Source: Ceratotherium simum simum
Taxonomy: Eukaryota > Chordata > Mammalia > Perissodactyla > Rhinocerotidae
Assembly (NCBI RefSeq): GCF_000283155.1
Contig: NW_004454175.1
Coordinates: forward strand, 5,817,124 to 5,881,123
DNA: 64,000 nt
Direction of reading: 5' to 3'
The notes below the pieces were generated by a model. That model did no database searches. It was not told the DNA's origin and was given only the letters and a program-made list of their open reading frames with translations. Shown one piece after another: positions 12,300 to 24,874 of the stretch. The number at the start of each line of letters is the position of its first letter. Positions within the stretch are counted from its first letter, which is position 1. A program made the position numbers and the translations under genes.

Positions 12300-12755
12300 A
12301 CAATGTTAGGTATACAATGGTAAAATGAATTCTGAAGTACTACAGCACTTCTGTCCTTTATATTCTGAGACTAAATCTTAAGAATTTACACAGGAGCACA
12401 GTCACTGTAGCAGAAAGGCATTTTGGAAGGCTCCTTATAAGAAGAGAGAGGGCATGACCTTCTTCACTTTGACCTCTAATCTGCTGCTTAGCACACAGAA
12501 GTGGTGACTGGTGTTGCAGCAGGCATTTTGAGTATCAGGGCCGTACTTTAGGATTGGTAAAGTGTTGAGCTAAAAAGAGTCTGGATTCCTTAACAACTTT
12601 GTGGAGGCATCATACAAACCCTGGGTTGCAGACTTCCAGACTTCTTTTGTGTGGGAGAAAAATTAACTATCTGTTTAAGCATTTATTATCTGGCCTTTGT
12701 TTCTGAGTCAAATGCAATTCCTAACTAATATGGGCAGTTTGGAGAAGAGACAAGA
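12300..12755. other. Unassigned sequence without a gene
   Basis: Nothing recognised between the microsatellite and the next MIR. Confidence 0.3.
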
Positions 12756-12757
12756 GA

Positions 12758-12945
12758 AGTAACATTTATTGAGAACCTACTGTATATCAAGTACTTTATA
12801 AACTTTAGTTCATATAATCATCAAAACACTATACTTATAGTTGAGAAAATTAAAAATTGGTGACTTTAAGACTCTTGCTTAGGTTTACACTGCTCAATAC
12901 TGAAACTAAGCCAGAACTTAAACCAAACCCTGTTTTCTCATCACA
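12758..12945 (-). repeat. MIR SINE (inverted)
   Basis: 'acatttattgagaacctactg', then 'tcaagtactttata', 'ttcatataatcatcaaaac' and 'actaagccagaacttaaacc' give the MIR order in reverse complement, with high divergence in the centre. Confidence 0.65.
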
Positions 12946-13299
12946 ACATGCTCAAATGTCTTGCTTATAGTATAGTATAACTTATAGTATGAAACTATGT
13001 TGGTTACTAGCAATGGGTGCAAATACATACACTGTTATACCTCACTCAACAAGTAATATAGGACAATATCCGAACAAATAAAATAACATACATTTAAATA
13101 TGTGACAAAACAGAAACACGCATCCATAGTTTGATTCCCCCTACTTCTCTCCATGATCAGCACCTCAAACAGCGGAAGTGGCATAAGGGCCACTTTAGGA
13201 GTGAAACCTCAGAACTTATTGCCCTCAGTCCACATACAACTAGTTTCTCTCTGAGCTAGAACGAGAAACCATTCAAACCATCCCTTCATCTACCCACCC

Positions 13300-14600
13300 A
13301 CTTACGCCTTCATATTTACTGAGCATCTACTGTATCACAAGTAACCGCTTATTTCTTGCATACATAGTGTTGAGTAAGATACAGTCCCTGTTCTCCAAAA
13401 GCTTATAGTCTAGTGGGAGAGGCAGAAAAATAAATATGCAATTACAACAGAATAGGGTTTCTTAACCTCAGCACTAATGACATTTTGGACCAATGGTTCT
13501 TTGTTGTGGGGGTGGGCTGCGCGTTGTAGGATATTTAGCAGCATCCCTGGCCACTAGATGCCAGTGGCACCCCAACTCTTTGCTACAACCAAAAGTGCCT
13601 CCAGACATTGTCAAATGTCCCCTGGGGGCAAAATCACCCTCCTACCTCCTACTCCCTCTCCCCCTGCCCCCGGCCACCTTGAGAACTGCTGCAATAGAGT
13701 ATAAGCCACCATAAAACTACAAAAGAGGGGCATCTAACAACAGGGGTCTGGGGTCAGAAAAGTTTTCTGGAGGAGGTAACTCCTTCACAGAGGCCTGAAA
13801 ACTAAGTAAAATTCAGCCAGATTAAATAAATGATTGTATGTATCTGTTTTGATATGTGTATCAAGAAGGCCTTCTAAGCGTGTGCAAAGACTCAGACTAC
13901 AATACATCTGGGATACTAAAGGTGGTTTAACATGCTTATAGTGGGGAGGTATATGTGAGAGGAAGTATGAAAAGGTACATATGCTTACAGAGGAATGCAC
14001 AGGTCTAGTCAGGACAAGATAAGAGATTGTGATCAGAAAAGGCAAACATTTGGGGAAGAAAGAGTTTAGTTTGAATGTGTTGAATTTGAGTTGCCTAAGG
14101 GACAATCAGGTGAAGATGCCCAGTAGAAAGTTAGATTTTTGTTTCTGGGACATACAAGCATGACTCACGCCAGACAATGAACACCATTGACATATAGAAG
14201 CCATACATGTAGATGAAATAACCCAGGGAGAGTGTAGAGTGGGAAGGAGGAGCCCATGGACCTGAGAGTGACAAAGTGGACAGAGGTGAGGGTAAATGAG
14301 GATGATCCTGGTGTCACAAAGGCGAATGAGGAAACAGTTTCATGAATATGACATAAAGGTCAAATAAGATGAAGAGTAAGACATGTCCACCAGAGCTGGC
14401 AATTAGGAAGACATAGTGGCCTTTGCGATAGCCACCTTATTGGTGTGTTTTGAGTGGCAGCCAACTTACAGTGGGCTGGAGTGAATGGGATGGGATCAAG
14501 GAGAGACACTTGCAAGAAGTTTGCAGAAAGTATTGGAATGATGGTGCTCATGATAGGGTAACTGACAAACACACTCAGAGTCAAAAAAATTAAATCGAAG
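13300..14600 (+). repeat. Old mammal-wide repeat, split by a hAT MITE
   Basis: The 5' part (13300-13452) carries 'tttactgagcatctactgtat' and 'ttatagtctagtgggagagg'. After the inserted MITE at 13453-13691 the element resumes with 'taagccaccataaaac' and continues through 'tgaatttgagttgcctaaggg', 'gatgcccagtagaaagttag', 'aacccagggagagtgtagag' and 'gtcaaataagatgaagagta'. The same family starts the window at 1-955. No coding potential is seen. Confidence 0.5.
13445..13699 (-). mobile_element. hAT-Charlie-type MITE with 8-bp TSD
   Basis: The body is 13453-13691. In reverse complement it starts 'cagcagttctcaaggtgg', passes through the equivalents of 'gacatttggcaatgtctggaggc' and 'aacatcctacaacgc', and ends 'gaggttaagaaaccc'. 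This is a non-autonomous hAT element that is common in placental mammals. Flanks 'caacagaa' (13445-13452) and 'caatagag' (13692-13699) match at six of eight positions, as expected for an old hAT 8-bp target duplication. It interrupts the older repeat at 13300-14600. Confidence 0.75.
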
Positions 14601-15134
14601 GTGGGTGGGGATGAGTAAGAGGAATTTTAAAGCATGAGTTCTGACTTTAGGTTGGCTGTAGACACTGCTTACAGGCTCTGTTCTTCTTTCCAGCTCTCTG
14701 AGTCTCCTGGGTATTTATATTAAGCTACCTCACGGAATTTCTGATCCAGCACAACTGGGTTGTTTTTGCCTCTTCACAGTGCACCTCATGATTCAGGGTA
14801 AATTTATAGTATCTATTTACTTGTCTATGGTATGTCTTCTGAATAAAGGATCAATTTTAATACCTCACTGATTCTATACTAACATTATAGAGCTCCCTTT
14901 AAACACACAGAGAATCCAATAGTCTAAAAGCAAGAATTCAAAACAATAAGCCGTTTTATAAAGATCTAAAAATATATTTCCATTAAGAGTGTTTATGAAA
15001 ATCTTTCCTTGAATCAAGAGGTTTTGATTTAGCAGCCCTGGAATAATTGACTCATGAGAGGCGAAAGCTGGAAAGGATGCTAGAAACCTTCCTCACCCCT
15101 CGTCCCTTCAGTGATTTTAGAGGAATCACTTTTC

Positions 15135-15800
15135 TCATGTCTTTTGGTTCTTTCCTTTCCTCTCCATAGCTACTTCTGTCACCTTCATCATCTCTCCTTG
15201 TACCTCTGGTATAGCCTCCAAACTGGCTTCCTTGCCTCTAATCTTTGCCCTTTCCAATATTTTGCTAGAGTGATCTTTCTAGAACACACATATATGAACA
15301 GCTCTACTTGGAACCATGCCACAGCTTCTCACAAAATACAGAATCCTTATGTCATATAAAGCCTTTTCCCTTTGTTCCAGCCCTTCCTTGCATATTTCAT
15401 CTCATACTTGAATTCCAGCCGTACATGACCTCTATTAGGTCCTGAGACTCTATGTTGACTTACTCCTACAGGCCTGCGCTCCTACACCTTCCATCCCCTG
15501 TTCATCTGGAGAATGATATTCAAACTCAGTTCAAGCATGTTCTCTGTTAAAGTCTTTGTCAATCTCCTCTCCCCCACCTAAACCCAGACAGGACTGTCCG
15601 CTCTTCTTTTGGTGCCCCCCATATACCTTATACAAATTTCTGTAATAGTATCCAAACTGCTTTATGGCATGCATTAGTTTTTATGGGTGTCTCTTCTATT
15701 AAACCTTCAGCTCCTTGAAGACAGGGGGCTGATTTTTATGTCTCACTGAAACATGGTACATATCAGGAGCTCAGTAAATACTTGTTGAATGAATCCAGTC
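15135..15800 (+). repeat. Long L2 LINE 3' segment
   Basis: The order 'ctccaaactggcttccttgcc', 'agagtgatctttctagaac', 'cacttggaaccatgccaca'-like text, 'aaagccttttccctttgttcc', 'agctccttgaagacagggg' and a terminal 'ctcagtaaatacttgttgaatgaat' is that of an L2 3' end in sense orientation, the best preserved L2 in this window. It has no coding capacity. Confidence 0.85.
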
Positions 15801-15821
15801 CAAACCTCTATTAATACCAGT

Positions 15822-15900
15822 GAGGAAAAAAGCCCAGAGAAGTTAAATGACTTACCCAAGGCCACCCATCTAATGAGTGGCAGAGTGGGGAATAGAAGCT
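15822..15900 (-). repeat. MIR SINE core fragment (inverted)
   Basis: 'gcccagagaagttaaatgac', 'ttacccaaggccacccatct' and 'aatgagtggcagagtgggg' form the MIR core in reverse complement, abutting the L2 end. Confidence 0.7.
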
Positions 15901-15904
15901 GTAG

Positions 15905-18900
15905 ACGTTGCTGGACATTAAACTAGGGCTCTTAGCACCATACAGGGAGGCCACCTCATCTGTTTGAAAAGAGGGCACCCTAGGGCCACCTTTGCAGGTT
16001 GCTAACTTGGTTGAACAAAGTTTTAATATCAAATATTTCAGTGAATATTTGATCAGGAAATAGTATTTTTTTCTGCTGAGAGAAAGAAGTGGGCTAGATA
16101 ATTTTAAAATGATGTATTATTTAATTTTATTCTCACCTTCTTCTCTACTCTTTGTCCCCTCTACCCGGTTGACCTCACCAATGAACATTTACTTAGATAT
16201 TTTCAAAGAGTTAAAAATCCCTAAGTACACACCAGCTGAAGACAAACTGTTACCACATTCTTCTTGTTGACAGAAGGGAAAAACCCTGTCTTGGATTAAA
16301 AATTTACTGTTAAGTATTTCATATTTAAATAATCACTAGTAGGTTGAAATCATTTTTGTTTGCCTGTTTCAAGATTTAAAGATAAGAATCAAAAAGAAAG
16401 AGTAATAAATTCTAGGCTCCTTTGGAATTATGTGATTAAGTTGCCTGATATGAGGAGACTAAATTTGTATTAGTTATAATTTTTTTTCTAAATGACCAGG
16501 AAGATAACTAGCTTGTCCTTTTCATTAATGATCACAAATAAAACAGAACATTTAACTGGTGAATATGTTTTATTTGGAATGCTTTAATAGTTCTTAGTAT
16601 ACAACATTAATATGTAAAGGCTCTAAAGAGTCCATTAAAACTCTGCTCAACAAGCTGCATTTTAATAATGCAGAGACTATGTGAGATGGAAGCCAATTTC
16701 TGCAGTTTAGGTAACATAAGCAAAAAACAATTTCCTGAAAGAGCTGAAGCTTGTAAGTAAAAGAGGTTTAAAATGCACATGTCCTACAGATGGCAGAACA
16801 TAACATCAGCCCAAAAAGCACAGGAAAAAGAAAGGATTAAAAAAATTCCCTCCATACCCAGGATTCTTTCAAGTCTTGTGCTCAGAAGAGGATCAAGGAT
16901 ACTAATGAATATTCAACTTCTAGTTTCTTCTAATAATAAATTCCATTTCTAAATCTATGAAGTAAAGCAAACTTGCCCTATGTTTAGGTTCTCTCAAAAG
17001 ATAAAGGGGTCTTTCATATTCCTTTAGGAGTTGATGGTGCTTGAATATAAAAAGACTTGACATGCCGAGGAGAGGTGAAAACCGAGCGCCATTTTGTCAA
17101 TGCCAGTTTCTAACCTCCATTGGAAAGGCCAGCTTTTGCAGGCCCTTCTCTCTGGATCAGCAAAACTTCTGATATAAAGAAATCCTGTTCTGCTTGGGTA
17201 AATTTTCATTTCAAAGAAAGGGAATGAATAGGGAGGACGATTTTTCTCATCTTTATATTGAGCATCTCATAAGTCAAGACCCAGTCCTGCCATCAACCCT
17301 CATACAAGCAGAGAGGTAGGGGTTGGTATTTGAGTTCTGTTGGATTTATCCACCATGATTGCTAAAATCATCTTCCAACTTAGTCTCTCTTGGGAAGGAG
17401 CCCGAGGCTGTGAAAACCACTCATTCATCACCTGCCACACCACAGTGATTCTCTGAGCAGACATCCCGGGCTGGCATAATTTGCTTGACAGCCCTGAGGT
17501 CAGCCTCCCTAGTGACAGAAGAATCTTTTCTTTTCCATCTTCCAATGTTATAATGCACTATCCTTTGTGTACATGGGTGATGTTCCTGACCCACCATCAG
17601 TGGTGGATCTGAAAAGCAAAAATGTGACAATACAGTAGGGCTGAGCTTAAGGGCTATACAGAAAAGGAAAATGTCACAAAATGACAGGAACTTGCAAAAC
17701 CCTGCCCAGCACTGCAGAGATTGCTCTGCATTAGTCTGCATTTTAGGCTTTCAGAAACCTGCTCCCATCTGACCCCATACCACCAGCCTCTCTGGTATTT
17801 TTCGTATTTTTGTGTTAGTTTTTAGGCAGATTTCTATTATCTGGAACAATTTCATATGTTGACTGGTACCTCATATATTTATAGGGCCAAAGAATAATAA
17901 TAATCACACTTATACATCTTGGGAAGAATTAAGGAAGGCACGTCAGCTTTAATTTTGAATTTTCTTGTCACTTGTCAGTTTGCCTCTCAGAGTTAGTGCC
18001 AGGAGAGAATAAAAATCATCATTACTCTTTAGCTGTTCAATGGCATACATGAAATGAATAGGGGGCTTAACTCTGGTCTAACTGGCTCAATTTCTGCTTG
18101 TATCAGCAGAGAGCCAGGGACTGAATGATCCAGTTTCCTGTCCATTCTCCCATCAAAAGCAAACCAGGTAGAGCTGCCCAGACAAACATTCCATAGGGAA
18201 AGGAGAGCAGCAAAGAAGAGCACAAAAGAAAGTTGGGAAAGGGAGAGCATGAGTATATTTCTAAAGTGGGCTAATTGGGAAGCTGTATTGGCATTTCTTT
18301 AATTCCTGCCCCCCAGAGAGGGGGTGAGAAATGGCAGTTCTCTCCCACCCCAGTCAAAACCCAGATTACATATCTATTTCTTACTTGTGTATATCCATTG
18401 ACACTGGAGCTGATATGTGAAGAATGTTTTATTATAGCTTCCCAGAATTTAGAAATAATTAATCAAGCCTCACTTTACCTTACTAACTCCATGAATAAGA
18501 GGAAGAATGTCACTGAGACACCATCAGTTTAGTCATTGCAATACAAGTGGGTTTAGAATTGTGAAAATGTCCCACTTTAGTAATAGGAACTGATTCTTAC
18601 GGAGAGCTATACAATAGGCCAATTTGAAAAAAAGGATGCTACTGTGATGTGAATACTTATTGCTACTGTGAAACCTAGTGTTGATCTGTTGATTTTTCTT
18701 TTGTGAGGCAGATCTAATTATAGTCATATATCCAATTCAGCGTTCATTAAACTATCACCACAAGGAGAAAAATTATGAAGGCCAAAATTTAGCATAGTAT
18801 AGTAGAAAGTACATGTGTAAAAACGGCTGGGTTAACCTCCTCGCTGTTGTGTAGAGTGTCTGTGTAACCCTAGAGAAGACACCTAACCTCCTATAATGGG

Positions 18901-18960
18901 GAAACTGTTATCTACATCACTGGATGATGCCTATTTTACAGGGTTCTCAGAATTGAGTGA
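15905..18960. other. About 3 kb of unassigned sequence without a gene
   Basis: No known repeat, RNA gene or coding exon was recognised with confidence. Several open frames of 60-106 codons exist on the minus strand (for example 17421-17741), overlap each other in different frames and show no domain. A weak MIR-like phrase ('ttatattgagcatctcataa') lies near 17255. Confidence 0.35.
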
Positions 18961-18964
18961 GAGA

Positions 18965-19165
18965 AGGATCAGACCCTGGAGACAGATGACTGGGGTTTGA
19001 ACTCATGTTCCACAACCTCAGTAGACTTTGGGCAAGTGAGCGAATTTGTCTGTGTCTCAGATCTCTCATTTGTAAAGGAGTTCAGGTTAGAATTTGTTTC
19101 ATAGGATTACACGAGACAAGGTGTGCATAGGTTTAAGCCCAAAGCGTGGCATCTAGGACTTTAAC
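18965..19165 (+). repeat. MIR SINE (sense)
   Basis: 'tggagacagatgactggggttt' followed by 'gaactcatgttccaca', 'gactttgggcaagtgagcg', 'ctgtgtctcagatctctcat' and 'ttcataggattacacgagac' gives nearly the full MIR order in sense, including the tRNA-derived B-box-like 'gtttgaactc'. Confidence 0.8.
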
Positions 19166-19193
19166 CTGCACCCATTTGATCTGTTTTTCCTGT

Positions 19194-19222
19194 GACTGTT
19201 GTTGTTGTTGTTGTTATTATTA
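19194..19222. repeat. (GTT)n microsatellite
   Basis: Six or more 'gtt' units passing into 'attatt'. Confidence 0.9.
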
Positions 19223-19537
19223 ATTACCTTTATTTTACCATCCAGAATGTGATAGTGCTTAATATATAGTGACTTCATTTCTCCCTTTTACATTCTCCTT
19301 CTGTGCCATTCTGAGAATTTTACATGTTTAATACTACATACATATTCTTTGATTATTTCAGCTTTCTCTTTAGATAAATGTTTTACCTGACTCACACTTA
19401 CTTATGGTGACTGATGGTAGCAACAGTCCTAGAAAGTTGTTTTAATGAGACCTTAGAGATTCTCTAATTATGTAGCTACTTATTACAAAGATAAAGTTTC
19501 TCATTCCCAGAGTGGTTCATTCCCTCCAAGAAACAAA

Positions 19538-19645
19538 ATATAAATATATCGCATATATATCTAATATTTTTATATAAAGTATATATTTATATTTTGTATA
19601 TATTTGTGTGCATATACTTATATACACACACATACATGTATATAT
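19538..19645. repeat. AT-rich low-complexity tract
   Basis: TA-dominated sequence with short 'acacacac' and 'tgtgtg' pieces. The open frame crossing it is a result of low complexity. Confidence 0.85.
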
Positions 19646-19649
19646 TCAA

Positions 19650-22295
19650 ATTCTTAGAAACTCTCTTTGTGAACATACGAAGCTCTTTTATGTTAGTATT
19701 TTTTCTTCTTTTCATTGTACATTTCCTATTTGTCCCACACAATTAAAAATGCTCACTCAGTCCTTTCTACATTATCTGTATAGTGTGGTTTCAAAATGAA
19801 ATTTTTCAGCTTTCCAGTGGTCCTTGGATTAAGGAAAAATTTGAACATTTTTATTAGAAGATGTTTTACTTTGAGTAAAATATATACTTTGTTGACTAGG
19901 AAAATGTAGCAGCAATTAAAGGGCTTTGGGGGATCTGACTCCCAAGCAGACAGTCAGAACCCAGTGGGAGGCAGGGGATTGGCCTAGCTAATAACTCCTT
20001 TTCCTTTTCTAAAAAGACTCTGCTAATAATCAGCCCTAGAAAGTTGCTCCCTTAGTGAAACTTGAACTTAATCCCTTGTAAGCAGGACTAATTGCAAAAG
20101 CACCTCAAGACTGTTCTACCCAAATGGTGAGACCTCAGCACCTGGTGGGGCTTTAGGGTGGAGAGTAAAACAATTGGCTCTTCTCTCTGCTTTGGCTTAT
20201 AGTTCACTCTGCCTACTTAACAGAAAGAACGTGTTCTCCTTGGGGGTTCACATAGATTCTCTCTCTTGTCCTCATACATTGGTTATGATGGAACGTGTAG
20301 ACTGATCTCATTAATAGATAAACTGAGGCAAGGCAGAGCCTTTCAGGGATTTACCTAGTGTTGGAGCTGTAGGCTGAACCTCAGGTCTCCCTCCAGGGCT
20401 CATTCCATAAGGTCACTTGGACCCTAAAATCCCTTCTATTCCCATGACTCTAATTATGAGCTTAATAGCTTTTTCCTTAGTGGAAAACAAGGCCCAGAGC
20501 CTGCCCAGTGGTCTATAATGTGAAAATGTAGTGGTATTAGCAGTAATGTGATTAGGTGTCTTATGATTACAAGGATTCCTGGGCAGGAACAGTATCTTTT
20601 CAAAAATTAAACCACGAAAACTTGGGTTTACATATTTCATTTATAAAGGATAAACAATTATGAATCCCCTTAAAAATGAGACAGATCTGAGACTGGCAGA
20701 TCTTTCTTTGCTCTTCCTCTCTTTTTCATTGTCTTTCTAGAAAACAAGTTGATCCCCAAGCAGTGATGCAGTTAAGAGCTCTCCACACCCCCTTCCTCTA
20801 GTTGTTCATAATGTTTAAGACAAACATAATGTCTACTTGGGAAAAAAACTGTTTCCTTAAATAACTTAACTGCCATTTTTATTAACTCAGAAGTATAGCA
20901 CTGACCATTGTGATTTAATAGTGTCTAAGTTGGATGGCTAAAATACACAGTTCAGTCATAGTGATCATAACGTGGGCTCCACTTTTTTCATAGAATGCTT
21001 TCCTTTGGAAATAAGTACCCTTCACTAAAAAACTGAGAATGAAAGCACGACATTGTGATTAACCTCGGGTTATCTTTATAATAGCAGAACACCACAGCAA
21101 ATTTCATCTTGTACAAGTGCTCATATTTAGTAACTGGGAAAAAGAATACTGAACTAAAGTACACTAGAAGATCTTTGGACAAGGTTTTTACAGAAAAAAA
21201 TGTACTATAAAGACTTCTGGAATTTTGTTCTCTTATTTCATGGTCCAGATGGGGTTGTTGTATTATGTTAATTATTAACAAGGTAACAAAATATTAAACT
21301 GAAAGTATGTTAGCTCTAATTGAAAATTGTCTAAACTGCTTATGGAAGGTATTTGGTAGATTTCATCATCAGATATTTTACTCCTCTGTGTCTTTTTTTA
21401 TTGATCACAGGCTTTAATGGTTTCTCAAAAATCCCTACAATCTTATATTAAGTATATTATAAGTGAATACTGTGAATTTTCATATGGAAATACTGTCTAT
21501 TACAACCTACTTGGGGATTCTGAAACTTAGGTCTTTGCAGTAAGCTTTATGTATTCAACTCACCACAAAAAGTTATTGTTATAGGGAAGACAAAGGAAAT
21601 AACTTGTCTGGGATTCAATTAAATTTCTCCAAATATTAATATCACTTTCAATTATGATAAAAATGAATTACTGGCTATCACTGGGAATGAAAACCTGGTT
21701 TGGGGCAAGAAATATTTTCTTTAAACTATAATAAACACTAAAACATAACAGAAAATAGCCTTCAGAAATTATATATGAAAAAGAATATTAAAGTATCTGA
21801 AAAAATCACCACTGTATTAATTTTATCATTTGCTGAGCATTTCAAATATTTTCCATTTAAATTCTTTTTCTTTACCCAAAATTATCAGCAACAATAGCAT
21901 CCTTGAAAAATTTTTTATAAATCCATCATGAATACATTTTATTAAATCTCCATTCATATTTCTAAAATATAATTGTAATAATTTTTATTTGGAATATTTT
22001 TAAAATTATTGAATGGAAAATATTCTCATTTATTATAATTCCATAAGAATCTTGGTAGTTCAATTTTCATGCATATAAACAAGAACAATTGCTTATATAT
22101 TTGAAAACACTCCCAAAAGATAACACAGTTCTGAAGAGTGCACAGAGACCCCAGCATCAAGAAAGGCAATTCTGTCCTTGCTGTTATTAATAAGACATTA
22201 AATTAACCTGGTTCTACCGAAATTTCAACTACTGTCAACATTTTTAAAAAAAGTTCCTATGTTTTTCTATACTATCCTATAGCCCATCTTAGTTT
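19650..22295. other. Mostly unassigned sequence, with one weak MIR
   Basis: A diverged inverted MIR lies at about 20295-20415 ('aactgaggcaaggcagagcc', 'gtgttggagctgtaggctgaacc'). The remainder, including the very AT-rich part 21600-22100, shows no repeat, RNA gene or coding exon that I can defend. Confidence 0.4.
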
Positions 22296-22298
22296 TAA

Positions 22299-22416
22299 CT
22301 AGGGTGACGATGTAATTTACCAAGCAAACCAGGAGAGTTTTGAGAATGAAACGCTATGATATTAATAGGCATAGACTGGGACTGTCCCAAGCAAACAGGG
22401 ATAAATGGTCACCTTA
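22299..22416. mobile_element. Small palindromic DNA-transposon relic
   Basis: The ends are inverted: 'ctagggtgacga' at the left and 'tggtcaccttag' at the right. The interior holds 'ttaccaagcaaaccaggaga' and 'gggactgtcccaagcaaaca' followed by 'gggataaatgg', i.e. copies of a 'gtttgcccgggac'-like unit facing each other. Mammalian MITEs with 'tagggtgacca' termini have this architecture. I could not identify a clear target duplication, and I do not name the family. Confidence 0.6.
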
Positions 22417-22419
22417 GCT

Positions 22420-23635
22420 ATAGCCATCTTCCTTCACAATCTTTCTGCTGTCATTAAGTGAAAAGAGCAGGCATGTAGTAGCCACCTTCTCTAAATTACA
22501 ATTTCCACTTACAGGACACATAAGTAATGCTGGGAAAGGGAAGAGTGGAAGTAAAACAACCAGACAGATTTCTTCAATTTTGAAAAGGAAAAGCAGGCAA
22601 AAAGGAAGAAAAGACCAAAGAAAACAAAATCAGCTACTACGGGAGGGCAAAGGTTAAAAAATTTCAGTCTGCTGCCACAGTTACTAGCTTCTTGCTTTCC
22701 TTTGAGCCCTTAACCTACTAGTACAAGTTAGTAGTTTGTTTAGATTAATTTGTTATTTTTATTAATCAGCTCTAATTCAACTTAATTTGGCAGTCACACA
22801 AATAAATCTAAACAAATATTAGAATAAGAAGTGGTTAATTCCATCAGGTTTCATTTATGAACAATGCTCAAAGCTATTGTAAAGGGTCCAGTGCTCTCAA
22901 GTGACAGCTATGCTCATTTAGTCATTGTCAGCTCATCAACATACACTTCATAATACCTACTTTTTGCGTATGTTGCAGCAGGGAAGAGACTGTTCACCAC
23001 TACTGGTTTCTAGTCTTCTTGGTGACTGCCTATACCTAAGCCCCAATGTTCTGAGTGTAAGTCACAGAAAATAATACCCTAACATATGACTCGAGCCAGC
23101 TAATGGCACTTGGCCGAAGGTTGACTCAGTTACTAAAACTATCATCACTACTCTAAGCCCATTGTAAGCTGATGTTATTTTTGACGCTAGTATTTTTGAA
23201 GCTAGTTCAGATAAAGAGGAGGCACAATGCCAAAAAATGCTTATTAAGTAGGACTCTCATTTCAGGACAATATCTTATACAAACCATGATACAAAGCCAC
23301 TGTCTCAGGTGATATAGGTGAACTCTTACTATGAGTTAGAAATGACTAGCAGACTTTGCAGATCTATGATAACATGACAAAGCAGATTTTATATAAGCAT
23401 AAAATAAATGCCAGTGAAAAATAACCTGATTTTTATCTTCACTTATTTAATATTAATCACTGAACATCAAACTTATACTGTAAAAAGTGAAAACTACCAT
23501 TTAAGATTTTTAGTGAAACCTAAAATTAGGATGATTCAAAGAAAAAAATCATCCTCTCAGTATCTGATATTTTTATTCCTACCTCCCAAACAGAGAATTT
23601 TCTTAATTTAAATATTAGGCCTCTGTGGGGGACAC
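22420..23635. other. Unrepeated sequence, possible conserved element
   Basis: No repeat is recognised. The part 22640-22960 holds a 'gggcaaaggtta' motif (22645-22656) and several homeodomain-type AT cores ('attaat', 'taattt') around 22740-22830. See the findings. An open frame at 23408-23611 has no domain. Confidence 0.35.
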
Positions 23636-23639
23636 TGTG

Positions 23640-24055
23640 GGTTGTTTAAGAGCTATGTCAACCTTCTTCTAATATTCCTTCCTGGAAAGCTTAGAAGCTA
23701 CATTTCCTATACGCTTTTGCTGACAGGGTTCCAGATATGATTTAGGTTCCACCAACTCAGAATGCTAAATTAGGTCACCTGAGGGGTTTAGGGCATCTGG
23801 TTGTGATGCTATGGGTTGCAGCAGAGGTGCTGGGTGGTGATGCTTCCCCATCGTGGCAGTAACAGCAGCTCCGTTGGAAGCCCAGTTCTGTGTTAGGGCT
23901 TTAGGAGTCACACCCAGAAAGTCAAGCTAAAGGTTATTTGTTTTTCAGCTATTCTAAATATGCCAGAAGTCATTTAATATGTACTAATAAATCTCTTTCT
24001 TATTGAATTAGCTAACGTGGATTTGTTCTCTGCAGTTGAACCCTGACCAATGCAT
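23640..24055 (+). mobile_element. Probable ancient solo LTR
   Basis: It runs from 'caaccttcttctaatattcc' through 'cagcagaggtgctgggtgg' to a 3' end 'aataaatctctttcttattgaattagc', 'gtggatttgttctctgcagt' and 'gaaccctgaccaatgca'. The AATAAA at about 23986 followed by this kind of terminus is typical of several old mammalian LTR families. The family is not named and the 5' limit is uncertain. Confidence 0.45.
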
Positions 24056-24870
24056 TATCCCTTGAAGTGGGAACACAAAATTACTATTTTCCTTACTTAA
24101 AATTTTAAAAAAATAGTACACATAAATTTCTTCTTAGAAATAGAGTTTTAGTCTTCCCACCTTGGCCTATCTCTTATCTTTCTCCAGTATTTTAGAAAAT
24201 TCTTAGCACACCATACAACTCCCTCTCCTACCTCCCTATACCTTCTTTGCTACTCTTAAAGAAAAGAAAATAATTCAAGTCGGTATGTTCTGGAATATTG
24301 ATTTGGCCATTCTTCCAATCCCTCACCTCCACCCATGTATGTTTAAAACACCTAAATATGGGCCACACGATTTATTTCCATTTGGAGACTTAATTCTGTT
24401 CTTATGTGATAAAAGCTAGAATAGAAAAACAAAATTTTCCAAAATGGACTTTTTCTTTGAAGTGATACTTCAAGTTCAGGTTGATATATGAAGTTTCTAT
24501 ATAGAGTAAACAATTCAATGAATGACAATTAATGGGTATGCAAGAAAGGTAGGAGACGGAAGATTCCACAACGCCCTGTGAACAACTGTGGCTCTGAAGG
24601 GGAGACTTGAAATCTACTTCTGTTAGTGTACATTGAGATGAGTATGAAGTAGAAAATAACTGGTGAGTTCCCGGAGCCAGGAATATATGCATTTATGACT
24701 TAATAGAAACCATATAGAGGATCTAGCATTTAAAAAAACTGTTTCCAGAGCACTCATTTTGTAAACAGTTTAGGAGTGAGTGTATATAAAAATCTCAAGG
24801 AACCACTTTGTTCTCTCTTCTAAACTATATAAGCTAAATTCTTTAGAATCTTTTAGTGGCTCTAGTTATT
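24056..24870. other. Unassigned sequence without a gene
   Basis: Nothing recognised. A minus-strand open frame at 24402-24692 lacks any domain. Confidence 0.3.
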
Positions 24871-24874
24871 AACA

